Assembly: GCA_017417055.1 (NCBI GenBank)
Contig: JAFPZX010000169.1
Span: forward strand, 25,344 to 89,343
DNA length: 64,000 bases
Direction of reading: 5' to 3'
DNA from: Anaerolineaceae bacterium
GTDB taxonomy: Bacteria > Chloroflexota > Anaerolineae > Anaerolineales > Anaerolineaceae
Below, one piece after another: positions 33,378-42,296 of the stretch (positions are counted from its first letter, which is position 1; each line of letters starts with the position of its first letter). Under the pieces are notes generated by a model that worked only from the letters and a program-made list of their open reading frames with translations, was not told the DNA's origin and did no database searches. The translations under genes were made by a program, and so were the position numbers.

Positions 33378-34019
33378 ATGACTGTAAATAAAACGCTCAG
33401 CAAAAACATCCGTCATCTTCGAACGGAAAAGAACATTTCCCAGCAGCAGCTTGCAGACCTGATGTTTGTATCGCGGGCAACCATTGCGAACTGGGAAAAC
33501 GGGAACCGTGTTCCTGATATCACAACACTGCTGCAGCTTTCCCGCGTACTGGATGCAGATATCTATGATCTGATCGGCAGCTCGGAAAACAATGTAAATT
33601 CTCCAATCATGATTGTCGTTGAAGATGAACCGGTGATTCTGAAGGGCTTTGTAAATATACTGCGTGATACGCTCCCGGATATACAAGTTTTTGGTTTCCA
33701 ATCCGCTGCTGAAGCGGAAATATTTGCGCGGGACCGCCGGGTTTCCGTGGCTTTTGTTGATATTGAACTGTGTGGGGAGAGTGGTGTGGAACTGGCTAAG
33801 TCTCTCACGAATCTTAATGCTCGTACCAATATCATCTTTTTGACCGGACATACGGAGTATTATGCTGAAGCGCTGGATCTGCATTGCAGCGGTTACATAT
33901 TGAAGCCGCTTACCCCGGAAAAAATACAAAAGGAAATCACACATCTGAGGTTTCCTGTGGGAAAAGTGTCAGGTAACAGGTTCCCGGTTTCAGGAGCTCT
34001 CGATAGGGATTCGTGCTGA
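33378..34019 (+). CDS. XRE-type HTH fused to a response-regulator receiver domain
   Basis: Residues ~5-64 form a Cro/C1-type helix-turn-helix (LRTEKNISQQQLADLMFVSRATIANWENGNRVPDITTL). Residues ~76-198 form a CheY-like receiver: acidic pair VVEDEP, phospho-acceptor Asp ~127 in AFVDIELCGESG, Thr in FLTGHTEYY, and Lys in YILKPLTP. The usual order in response regulators is receiver first, so the DNA-binding domain in front is unusual. Its partner is the LytS-type kinase gene that overlaps its stop codon by 7 bases. No Shine-Dalgarno is seen before the ATG (leader ends AAATTTATATATC), so translation may be weak or the message nearly leaderless. The last ~15 residues are non-conserved. It probably controls the envelope genes downstream. 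Confidence 0.85.
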   Translation: MTVNKTLSKNIRHLRTEKNISQQQLADLMFVSRATIANWENGNRVPDITTLLQLSRVLDADIYDLIGSSENNVNSPIMIVVEDEPVILKGFVNILRDTLPDIQVFGFQSAAEAEIFARDRRVSVAFVDIELCGESGVELAKSLTNLNARTNIIFLTGHTEYYAEALDLHCSGYILKPLTPEKIQKEITHLRFPVGKVSGNRFPVSGALDRDSC

Positions 34020-35833
34020 GCAGGCATTTTTTTATGATAAAAAAAGGAAAGAAACTGCAAATCTCATCAATGATCACCGGCGCCATGGCTGTGCTTTGCG
34101 TGCTGGTCTTCTGCCTCGTATGCTTTATACCGGGCAGCCATAAATATGCCTATGCTCCGTATGCGTATAAGATCCTTTCACCGGAAGAAACCATTGAAGA
34201 ATCAATTCCGGATTATGCGGGCAAAAGGGTCACGTATTCCTTCATCGTCCCGGACGGAGCCATTATAAAGCATGGAGCGCGTCTTTCCATATGGCTGGAG
34301 CATACCATCGCTGAGGTTTGGCTTGACGACGAACTGCAGTATTCAACAGAGGAATTGCCCGGCTGGCATATCGGAAAAACTCCGGGGAAATACTGGCTCA
34401 GTGCTGCGATGCGTTCAGATTATGCAGGGAAAACGGTAAAAATCAGGCTTACCCCGGTGTACAAAAGCGTCAGGAGCGAAAATCCTCAGTTTTTGCTGAT
34501 CCAACACGGTGATCTGCTCACGCTGATCGTTCTTCCGAAGGACAAATATTTTCTGATTGCCGCGCTTGTTGTTTCGATTGCAGGGCTGTTTCTCGCCCTT
34601 ACCACACTGTTTTTACAAATCGATAGAATAAACAAACAACGGCTGTTTAGTCTGGGAACACTCAGTTTTTTTGTTGGCTTATGGAAGCTGACTGAACTGC
34701 CCTTTACGACACTTTTTCTGGATATCTATGGACTGCATCGGGAAACCTGGTATATTGGCGCTTTGTCATGGCTGATGCTGCCGATGATGTTTAATCTGCT
34801 CTGCGATCAGCGGGCAGCTGCCGGGACTCAGAACAAGGGAAACAGTGATCCGCGGTTATTCGTCAGATGGACTTTTGTCAATGCGGGGCTCTTACTGAGC
34901 GTTATTATTTTGCAGCTGATGAACGCTGCCGATATTTACGAAACAATGCCTGTATATGGGATAACCTGCGCAATTGGCTTATTATACGTTCTCATGCGGA
35001 ACAAACCGAACCGGAAGGAATTCCTCTGGCTCATTACCTTTCCTGCGGCACTGGCGGCGGATATACTGACTGTCTGCATCGGAGGGGACAGCCGCTGGGC
35101 TGTTTTTGTCCTGATTTGGGCGGGGATTAACCTTTGTTTCCGCGCGGCAGGTTTCATCAGTGAAGCAATTGAGCGGGAGCATCTGCTGTACAAACAGGCG
35201 GAGGAACTGCGGGATGTAAAAGTTCGCGCCATGATGCAGCAGATTCGTCCTCATTTTATCTATAACACTCTTACGTCTATCTATGTGCTTTGCCGTGAGG
35301 ATCCCGGGCAGGCTATGGAAGTCATCGACAATTTTACAACCTACCTGCAGTCCAATTTCAGCGCCCTCACCGCTGCGGAGTTGATCAGTTTCCCGGATGA
35401 ATTGCACCATACAAAAGCCTATCTGGCAGTGGAGGCGATCCGTTACGGAGAAAAGCTCACTGTATCATATGACCTGCATCATACCGCTTTCCGTCTGCCG
35501 CCGCTGACACTGCAGCCCCTTGTCGAAAACGCGGTGAAACATGGTGTCGGGAAAGGACATTCTCCGGAACAAATTCGAATAAGCACGAAGTCTGAAAATC
35601 ATGCGGCACTCATCACAGTTGAGGATGATGGACCGGGTTTTGATCCTTCTGTCATCAATGAGGAATCCCACGTCGGTATCCGGAATGTTCGGGACCGTCT
35701 GGAAATGATGTGCGGTGGAACGTTGGAAATATACAGCAAACCGGTGCATGGAACTGTCATCACCGTAAAAATCCCTGAATTTGCCTCCGATGCAGCGGAA
35801 GCGCTGATCAATTCACAAACGCCGCGATCATAG
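34013..35833 (+). CDS. LytS/YesM-type membrane histidine kinase
   Basis: The 606-aa protein begins with a membrane helix (about 20-42), then an extracytoplasmic beta-rich region (~50-185), then six or seven hydrophobic segments (~187-390), resembling the 7TMR-DISM sensor layout. The kinase part has QIRPHFIYNTLTSI with phospho-His ~414 (His_kinase PF06580 type), LPPLTLQPLVENAVKHGVG as the N box, and DDGPGFD plus GIRNVRDRL as the G boxes. It would autophosphorylate and signal to the XRE-receiver protein encoded just upstream. GTG at 34013 has AGGGA 4 bases upstream and overlaps the regulator's end; ATG 34034 is an alternative. The sensed signal is unknown. Confidence 0.9.
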   Translation: MLSRHFFMIKKGKKLQISSMITGAMAVLCVLVFCLVCFIPGSHKYAYAPYAYKILSPEETIEESIPDYAGKRVTYSFIVPDGAIIKHGARLSIWLEHTIAEVWLDDELQYSTEELPGWHIGKTPGKYWLSAAMRSDYAGKTVKIRLTPVYKSVRSENPQFLLIQHGDLLTLIVLPKDKYFLIAALVVSIAGLFLALTTLFLQIDRINKQRLFSLGTLSFFVGLWKLTELPFTTLFLDIYGLHRETWYIGALSWLMLPMMFNLLCDQRAAAGTQNKGNSDPRLFVRWTFVNAGLLLSVIILQLMNAADIYETMPVYGITCAIGLLYVLMRNKPNRKEFLWLITFPAALAADILTVCIGGDSRWAVFVLIWAGINLCFRAAGFISEAIEREHLLYKQAEELRDVKVRAMMQQIRPHFIYNTLTSIYVLCREDPGQAMEVIDNFTTYLQSNFSALTAAELISFPDELHHTKAYLAVEAIRYGEKLTVSYDLHHTAFRLPPLTLQPLVENAVKHGVGKGHSPEQIRISTKSENHAALITVEDDGPGFDPSVINEESHVGIRNVRDRLEMMCGGTLEIYSKPVHGTVITVKIPEFASDAAEALINSQTPRS

Positions 35834-36161
35834 GATCGTTTTCCGCGTGTTCCGGACGTGGAAAACCGGTGAATGTCACCATTGTTCCAATTAATCAGTC
35901 TTTCCATAATATCTGAAATCGTCACAAAAAGAAACATGTTTCGGTAATTTTGACATTTAATTACAAATTCCAAAATCAGGAATAAATCTTGCATAAAAGT
36001 TATTGAAAATAAATATCTGTTCAAAACTCAGCAGTGAAATATGGAAACGGGAGCGGAACTGTTCCGATGTCCAAAACGATACAGAAATTATTTTTATATG
36101 AAATAATATGGAGTCTCGTCCGTAAAAGGACAGTCTCCGCTGAAAATAAAGGAGCAAGCCA
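35834..36161. other. Intergenic region before the subtilase gene
   Basis: It holds no gene. A TTGACA at 35950-35955 lies about 210 bp before the subtilase ATG but lacks a good -10 at standard spacing. A TATATGAAATAATATGG stretch near 36098-36112 and an imperfect GGAGTCTCGTCC / GGACAGTCTCC stem at 36111-36139 lie just before the ribosome-binding site (AAAGGAG). Confidence 0.35.
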
Positions 36162-39158
36162 ATGAAGAACAAACATCTTATGGTACTATTATTTCTTGTT
36201 TTGCTGTGCCTGACGCTGAGCGGACTTCCAGCCGCCGCTCAGGGCGAAAATTTGGGATATGAGGGGCCGATCATGAATGTTGATCTGGGGATCACATCTC
36301 TTTCCCTTTCGGTCGGGGAAAGCTACACTTTTCAAGTGACGTTTGAACCGGAAGACAACCCGTTCAAAACGCTAAAATGGTTTGTCACTGACGAAAGTGT
36401 GATCCAAATCGACCCGCTGACGGATACCGTCACAGCACTTGCGGACGGTGAAGCATGCATTTATGTAGAAACGCTGGACCAGGCAGCTCACGCGGTCTGC
36501 AATGTGACTGTGGGTGATTCCGCTTCCAAAGATGCTTCTGTGATGAAATCCGGTGATGAATATTTCAACCTCACGCAGAAGGAAATGCGCAAAATCACTT
36601 CCACAGCACTCAAACCCTACCTGGATTTTATTGCCGATTCCTCGCTGACCGCAAAAGGATTCGAGACCCTTACCGACCGCTCTTTTGACGTCCTGGCAGC
36701 GGTAAAGCCCGGCATGGAAGAAGCAGAAAGCCGGAGGGCCAGAGGTCTCGGGATGCAGTCCGATCCGCTTACCAGCCTGAATTCCATCACCCTGATCGGG
36801 TCAGTTGACCAAATTCTCAGCTTCGTGAAGGACAATAAAGATCTGCGTGAAGTCTTTGACCTGGGTGCACCGATGGCACCGGATCCCGACGCGGAAGTTG
36901 CCGGCGATGAAATTGAAAGCGGTGAAAAAGCCTTTGGTCTTCAGGGTAATGCAAACAACCTCTCCAATTTCACCTATGCTCAAAGACTGGGCTTGAACGG
37001 TTCCGGTCGAACGATTGCTGTGATTGACACCGGTCTGGATGTGACCCATGAACAGTTCACCAGACGAATCAAATACGAAGCTTGTTTTTCAAACAGCGGC
37101 AGCGGTTACTATACCGCCTGCAATAACAATGCAACCACACCCGGGTCGTCCCGTCCCATTCAGGGAAAAGTGCTCAAACTGAATTCCTTCAACCACGGAA
37201 CCCATGTGACAGGCATTGCCGCGGGCAGGGATGGTGTTGCCCCTAAGGCGAATATCGTTTTTATCGCAGCAGCCAGTGAAACTCGCTGGACCTGTAAAAG
37301 CAATGAAAAACATATGGCTTGTACAAGCGGCTCTGCACAGTGCTGTCAGGCTCAGTTTTATTCATCAAACCAGGCAAAAGCCTATGATTATCTGCTCAAA
37401 CTGGCTGCGCAGGGCGTAAAAATTGACGCGGTCAATATGAGCTACGGCTCTTTAAAATATACAGGTATTTGCGACAGTTCAGACAAATATCGCAAAGAAT
37501 ATTTTGACAAACTGGTCGCGGCCGATATGCTGCCGGTCGTTTCCGCAGGGAACGATTCCTATGACGACTCGGTCGGCAGGCCCGGCTGTGTTTCCAGCGC
37601 TTATACCGTAGCCGCTCTTGCGGATATGAATGTGCCGCGAATCGCTTCGTATTCCAATTTCAACAAACCCAATATTGATATCGCCGCGCCGGGAACGAAA
37701 ATCTGGTCCGCGGTACAAGTCAAAAACAATTGCACTCGGAACTGTTATGATTATAAGTCCGGTACATCCATGGCTGCCCCCATGGTCACAGGTTCCATTG
37801 CTATGGTCAGACAGCTGTACCCGAACGCTACCGCGGTGGAAGCCGGGAAGATGCTCAAAGATATGACCTCCAAAACTGTAAATAAACGGGTAAATTCTAA
37901 AAATGAATTCCATAACTCGTGGAATTTCAGTAAACCTGTGTTGAATTTGAATAATATTTTAAATACTTTCACCATCAGAGATAACAATGTCAGAGCTCAA
38001 AATCAACAGGTTTTGCTGACACTGGAACCGATTGGGTTGAACCGCTCTTTCACATACAAAATCAACGTGATCGATCTGGCGTCGAAAGCGAAAGTCCCCT
38101 GCCGCTTCCGTGTCACGACCCTTGATGGATTCAAGACGATTGAAATTGACGGAAAAGGTAATTTCAAGTCCGGGAAAATCTACCGTGTGGAAGTCAGCCG
38201 GTATATGAAAGGGATGAATAAACCCGCAAAGACAGTAAAATACTTTACTCCGTTCCTGGAGATGACAAGCCTTACTGCTGTTCCCCGTGGGCAGGGTGTT
38301 GATCTGAACCTTTATTCCGGATCTCAGGATAGACGTAATTTTGATGTGATTTACACTGTTTATGATGCATCCACAGGAGACTCTGTAAAGATTGCCGATG
38401 CGGGAAATCAGAGCCTGCCAAAGACAATTACCGGTTTGACGAACGGAAAAAAGTATTATGTGACGGCGACGCCCTTCCGGAATATCATGGTCAACAAAAA
38501 AACCATTCTGTTATTGGGAAAGGAAACAGCCCCGGTGTATTTTGTTCCGCTCAGCGCTCCGTTTAATTGCAGAGAAGCGGCATGGTCTGTTCCGCAGCTC
38601 TCCGGCCAGCATTATACAAAGATTTCCTGTGTTGCTGATCCGGCTGCAGATGGGATTGCGGTTTTTTACCGGAATTATGAAGACAACAACCAGGAGCTGA
38701 AACTGGGCTGCACATCCGAGAAAGGGAAACCTTTTGTCTGCCAGATTGACGGTGTCGACCGCGGCAATAAGTACCAGTTCATCATTTTGAAATATAAACA
38801 GGAGGACTCCGGCTGGCAGCGGTTCAGCGAATCAACTGTCATTAATCACAATTGCGGAAATGCGGACCTGAAACCGGAAAAGACGATGATTTATGTCAAA
38901 GAAAATGACGAGGCAGTTATTTCCGCTGCGGAATCATCAAAGGCTATAGGTATCACAGCTTACAGACAGGATGCTGACGGTAACTTTTTGGTGGATAAAC
39001 CGTTCTGTAATGAAAACAGACGCTCATGTTCCGGTCACTTGACAGGCCTTGAAGGAGGCGCAGCTGCATTCTATGTCACACGCTGGACACGAGATGAAAA
39101 CGGGAAACTGCTCTATTCCCCCGGTGTTTATGCCAATAACCTTTGGAACCGGGAATAA
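36162..39158 (+). CDS. Secreted subtilisin-family (S8) serine peptidase with Ig-like domain
   Basis: The 998-aa protein has a signal peptide (~1-26) and a Big_2-like Ig domain (~38-120: SLSLSVGESYTFQVTFEPE, then WFVTDESVI). A linker precedes the subtilase domain with catalytic Asp ~289 (AVIDTGLDVTHE), His ~345 (NHGTHVTGIAAG) and Ser ~536 (SGTSMAAPMVTGS). Several Cys within the peptidase domain (CNNN, CKSN, CTSGSAQCC) suggest disulfides. The C-terminal ~420 residues are beta-rich repeats without an anchor. It would act outside the cell, degrading host or competitor proteins or processing surface proteins. AAAGGAG precedes the ATG. The adhesin-sortase gene starts 13 bases after its stop, so the two are one operon, and a two-component system lies just upstream. 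Confidence 0.93.
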   Translation: MKNKHLMVLLFLVLLCLTLSGLPAAAQGENLGYEGPIMNVDLGITSLSLSVGESYTFQVTFEPEDNPFKTLKWFVTDESVIQIDPLTDTVTALADGEACIYVETLDQAAHAVCNVTVGDSASKDASVMKSGDEYFNLTQKEMRKITSTALKPYLDFIADSSLTAKGFETLTDRSFDVLAAVKPGMEEAESRRARGLGMQSDPLTSLNSITLIGSVDQILSFVKDNKDLREVFDLGAPMAPDPDAEVAGDEIESGEKAFGLQGNANNLSNFTYAQRLGLNGSGRTIAVIDTGLDVTHEQFTRRIKYEACFSNSGSGYYTACNNNATTPGSSRPIQGKVLKLNSFNHGTHVTGIAAGRDGVAPKANIVFIAAASETRWTCKSNEKHMACTSGSAQCCQAQFYSSNQAKAYDYLLKLAAQGVKIDAVNMSYGSLKYTGICDSSDKYRKEYFDKLVAADMLPVVSAGNDSYDDSVGRPGCVSSAYTVAALADMNVPRIASYSNFNKPNIDIAAPGTKIWSAVQVKNNCTRNCYDYKSGTSMAAPMVTGSIAMVRQLYPNATAVEAGKMLKDMTSKTVNKRVNSKNEFHNSWNFSKPVLNLNNILNTFTIRDNNVRAQNQQVLLTLEPIGLNRSFTYKINVIDLASKAKVPCRFRVTTLDGFKTIEIDGKGNFKSGKIYRVEVSRYMKGMNKPAKTVKYFTPFLEMTSLTAVPRGQGVDLNLYSGSQDRRNFDVIYTVYDASTGDSVKIADAGNQSLPKTITGLTNGKKYYVTATPFRNIMVNKKTILLLGKETAPVYFVPLSAPFNCREAAWSVPQLSGQHYTKISCVADPAADGIAVFYRNYEDNNQELKLGCTSEKGKPFVCQIDGVDRGNKYQFIILKYKQEDSGWQRFSESTVINHNCGNADLKPEKTMIYVKENDEAVISAAESSKAIGITAYRQDADGNFLVDKPFCNENRRSCSGHLTGLEGGAAAFYVTRWTRDENGKLLYSPGVYANNLWNRE

Positions 39159-39171
39159 TCTGAGGAGGAAA

Positions 39172-42120
39172 ATGATGAAACAACAGAAATTCATGAACAT
39201 AATGCTGGCTGTCTTCCTGACCGCTGCCCTGCTTTTCTCCTCGTCGTTTGCGCAGGAGGAAGCCGACATTGAGGAAGAACCCGCGGAAACCGGAACACTG
39301 GTTGTTAACGCGAACAGAATGGCCGGACGGGCGGAGTATATTTATGTGTTGGATGAAGAAGCCCCCGGTATTGATGTGAGCGCTGATGGCATCAGTGTTT
39401 CAGCAGATGTTGAAGGCGGGACTTATGCGGTTTCCGGCGGCGTGAATGTCGTGACATCAAATGGCGGCAATGCTGAATTGCATCTTGGCAGTGTCCGCGG
39501 CGGGTATGGATTCTGGTCCTATCTTTATACCGGTTCCGTTACCGCGGATATTGAAAGCATCACATCCGCTGGGGATACCGGCATTGATATCATGACAAAC
39601 GGTGCCGCCGCGTTGACACTGACTGCCGGAGATGTTTCATCTGCGTCTCACGGCGTGGCAGTTCAAACCGGCATTGAACCGGAAACCTATGATTATGATC
39701 GTGACTTTTTTCCCCCGGAAGAACCGGGCGATGAAGACTGGGACAGTGAAAAGTGGGATGATGTGGATGGAGTGCTGTCTGCAGAAAGTTCAAGCGGCTA
39801 TACAGCAGGAACAGCAACCGGTGGCGCGAATGTTACCATCACTGTCAGCGGCATTGACGCAGTTGATACCGCAGCCGACATCGAAGTCAATCAAAACGAT
39901 ACTGTCACGCTGACCGCTGAAGACTATATCCAGTCGGGTACAAACGGCGCTCTGGTCACACTGAACGGAGAAGGCGGTTCAGCCACGCTCACCGCTCCGC
40001 TCATCAGTGCTGATGAACGCGGTCTTGTGGTTTATGCCGCGGATGGTTCCGTGCAGGCCACAGTCGAAGAATATATCAGCGCTTCTTCTGCGGTTGAACT
40101 CACCAATGACGGTGCGGATGAAACCCTTTCTGCCGGATATCTGGAAGGGAACTCCGGACTGTATATCGAAGCCACTGACGGGACAACCACAGCGGAAACA
40201 AAAGATATCACTGCCGATAACTACGGCGTTTATGTCTGGACCTATACGCCGGATGTTTATAAAGAATATGATCCCAACAATACAGAGTCTCAACCTGAGA
40301 CCGGAACAGAACAGGAAAGCCAATCCGGCAGCCCGACCGTGAAAGTCACTGTAAATGGTGACATTACCGATTATATTGACTATCAGCCAGTGGATTACGT
40401 GGACATTATCGATCCGATCATTGGCGATGATGTGGTAAACCAGGTGTCAAAAGCCACAGCAGCCGAAGATGATGAAAACAGCACCGAGGCAAGCTCCACG
40501 GGAATCATCGTTGAGGCTGAAACCCAAAGCCAAATCAATATCATCGTGAACGGTGCCATTGAGATGTCTTATGGCAATGAGGCGGAAGCGCTGGATGGCT
40601 CCACGGTGAATGTTTCTGTATCGGACGATGTCACGACCGATTACGGCAACCGCATCGCTTCCTATGACGGCTCAAAAGTTACCTTTGATTTTGGCGGAGA
40701 TATCTATGCCGGCGGCAAAGCGCTGGATACTGATGTCGATTCCGGAACGCTGACTGTCACTGTCAAAGGTGAGAACGGCATCACCGTTCAGGACGGCAAT
40801 GCTGATGAGGAAACTGCCGGTATTTACGCCACATCTGCGGGGACCGGTGACACCAACATCTCCATTGAAAATGGTGGGGTCGACGTCAAGTCAGAGAACG
40901 GTAACGGCACATACGGCATCAGCCTGGCTAACTACGGCGGGATCATCAATGTCAAGTCCGCAAGCGACGTCACGGCAGAAGGTGCTGATTCCACCGGTCT
41001 TGAAATCATAAACGATCCGGAATCCGAGGAAGTATCTGTTCAAACCAATGTGGAAATCAACGGTTCTGTGAGCGGCAGCGGCAGCGGACTGGATTTTTAT
41101 TCCGTCGAGGATGCTGACAACGCAAAAGCTGCTGTTCTGGTGACGGATACTATTTCAGGCGGTGTTGTCCTTGAAAATGCCGCATCGGATAATCTGGATT
41201 TGGCAGTCTGGAAAATTGACACCTCTGCAACCGGAGGAAATGCCGCGGTAACACCGGACAATCAGCCTTCGGAATTTGCATCTGAAATTAAATATCTCAT
41301 TAAAATCAATCCGAAAGACGCGGATAAAATTCAGGCTGTTGATGAGAACGGCAATCCGCTGCCCACCGTAAACGGTCCGGTTACCGGAACCGCTTACCCT
41401 TACGCTAAGGAAGGGGAGAAGGTATATCTGAAAGGGATCAACGGTTATGAACTGACCGAAGCTTACAACGGAACGGAAACGCAAACCCCGTTGGCTTTGG
41501 ATGACGGACGTTTTTCCTGGCAGATCAGGCCGGGCGGAGCCGTCTGGTTCTCTGTAACGAAAAATCCTGCCCCCATTCCGCCCACTCCTTATCAGGATCT
41601 TGAATGGCTCTGCGGTCTTGAACTGCCGCATACCGGTTTTTCCGCTTCCCGCATCACGCAGCTGGCAGCCCGTCCGCAGGGATTGGCATATCGTAATACC
41701 GGACTGACTCTGCAGATTCCGGGACTGGATGTTGCCGAACAGATCGTCACCGTTCCCGAATCTGAAGATGGCAGCTACCCGGTGGAATGGCTGGGCAGCG
41801 AGATTGGTTTACTGGAACAGAGCGCTCTGCCGGGCAAAGGCGTCACTGTGCTCACAGGACACAACCATCTGAACACCACGGAAGCCGGTCCCTTCCTCTT
41901 CCTCTCCCGGTTGGAAGAAGGAGATCACATTATGGTCAATGACCGCTTCAACCGCATGCAAATGTACCGCGTTTACAGCAATGTCAAAATCTCATCTGAT
42001 AGTTTTGAGACTGTTGCCGACAATGTGCGTGCAGATGCGCTGGTGCTCATCACCTGTGAGGACGAATCCGTTGATGGCGGCTACCTCAACCGCCGCGTGA
42101 TCTTGGCCGAACCAATGTAA
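39172..42120 (+). CDS. Secreted acidic beta-repeat protein - LPHTG - sortase fusion
   Basis: AGGAGG precedes the twin ATG at 39172/39175 (the second has the better spacing), giving ~982 aa with a signal peptide (MNIMLAVFLTAALLFSSSFAQ). Residues ~40-780 are acidic, Gly/Ser/Thr-rich and nearly Cys-free, with recurring strands such as VSADVEGGTYAVSGGV and TVTVKGENGITVQDGNA, typical of a beta-helix adhesin. After a proline linker come LELPHTGFSAS (LPxTG motif, ~818-822) and a sortase domain with His897 (TGHNHL), Cys962 (LITCED) and Arg974 (LNRRVIL). This end closely matches that of the 12049-15225 protein, so the LPxTG-sortase unit is a reusable module. It has no C-terminal membrane anchor. The subtilase in the same operon might process it. 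Confidence 0.88.
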   Translation: MMKQQKFMNIMLAVFLTAALLFSSSFAQEEADIEEEPAETGTLVVNANRMAGRAEYIYVLDEEAPGIDVSADGISVSADVEGGTYAVSGGVNVVTSNGGNAELHLGSVRGGYGFWSYLYTGSVTADIESITSAGDTGIDIMTNGAAALTLTAGDVSSASHGVAVQTGIEPETYDYDRDFFPPEEPGDEDWDSEKWDDVDGVLSAESSSGYTAGTATGGANVTITVSGIDAVDTAADIEVNQNDTVTLTAEDYIQSGTNGALVTLNGEGGSATLTAPLISADERGLVVYAADGSVQATVEEYISASSAVELTNDGADETLSAGYLEGNSGLYIEATDGTTTAETKDITADNYGVYVWTYTPDVYKEYDPNNTESQPETGTEQESQSGSPTVKVTVNGDITDYIDYQPVDYVDIIDPIIGDDVVNQVSKATAAEDDENSTEASSTGIIVEAETQSQINIIVNGAIEMSYGNEAEALDGSTVNVSVSDDVTTDYGNRIASYDGSKVTFDFGGDIYAGGKALDTDVDSGTLTVTVKGENGITVQDGNADEETAGIYATSAGTGDTNISIENGGVDVKSENGNGTYGISLANYGGIINVKSASDVTAEGADSTGLEIINDPESEEVSVQTNVEINGSVSGSGSGLDFYSVEDADNAKAAVLVTDTISGGVVLENAASDNLDLAVWKIDTSATGGNAAVTPDNQPSEFASEIKYLIKINPKDADKIQAVDENGNPLPTVNGPVTGTAYPYAKEGEKVYLKGINGYELTEAYNGTETQTPLALDDGRFSWQIRPGGAVWFSVTKNPAPIPPTPYQDLEWLCGLELPHTGFSASRITQLAARPQGLAYRNTGLTLQIPGLDVAEQIVTVPESEDGSYPVEWLGSEIGLLEQSALPGKGVTVLTGHNHLNTTEAGPFLFLSRLEEGDHIMVNDRFNRMQMYRVYSNVKISSDSFETVADNVRADALVLITCEDESVDGGYLNRRVILAEPM

Positions 42121-42138
42121 ATCTTATGAAATAGTGAA

Positions 42139-42173
42139 GGGGACAGTTCTGCGCGAAGCGCAGAACTGTCCCC
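42139..42173. repeat. Perfect 16-bp hairpin (family C)
   Basis: GGGGACAGTTCTGCGC - GAA - GCGCAGAACTGTCCCC, the strongest member of the family, 18 bases after the adhesin-sortase stop. There is no T-run directly after it; a separate terminator follows at 42247-42281. Confidence 0.8.
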
Positions 42174-42246
42174 TCGCCTTTATGGGAATTAATCGGTGTT
42201 TCCTTAAAGATCGAAAACAGGAGAAGATCATCAGAAAAATTGAGAT

Positions 42247-42281
42247 AAAAAAGAGCTGCTCCGATACGGCAGCTCTTTTTT
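42247..42281. terminator. Bidirectional intrinsic terminator
   Basis: AAAAAAGAGCTGC - TCCGATACG - GCAGCTCTTTTTT: perfect arms with an A-run before and a T-run after, between two convergent genes (adhesin-sortase on +, P-type ATPase on -), so it works on both strands. Confidence 0.93.
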
Positions 42282-42296
42282 CTTATTTCCTATTTC

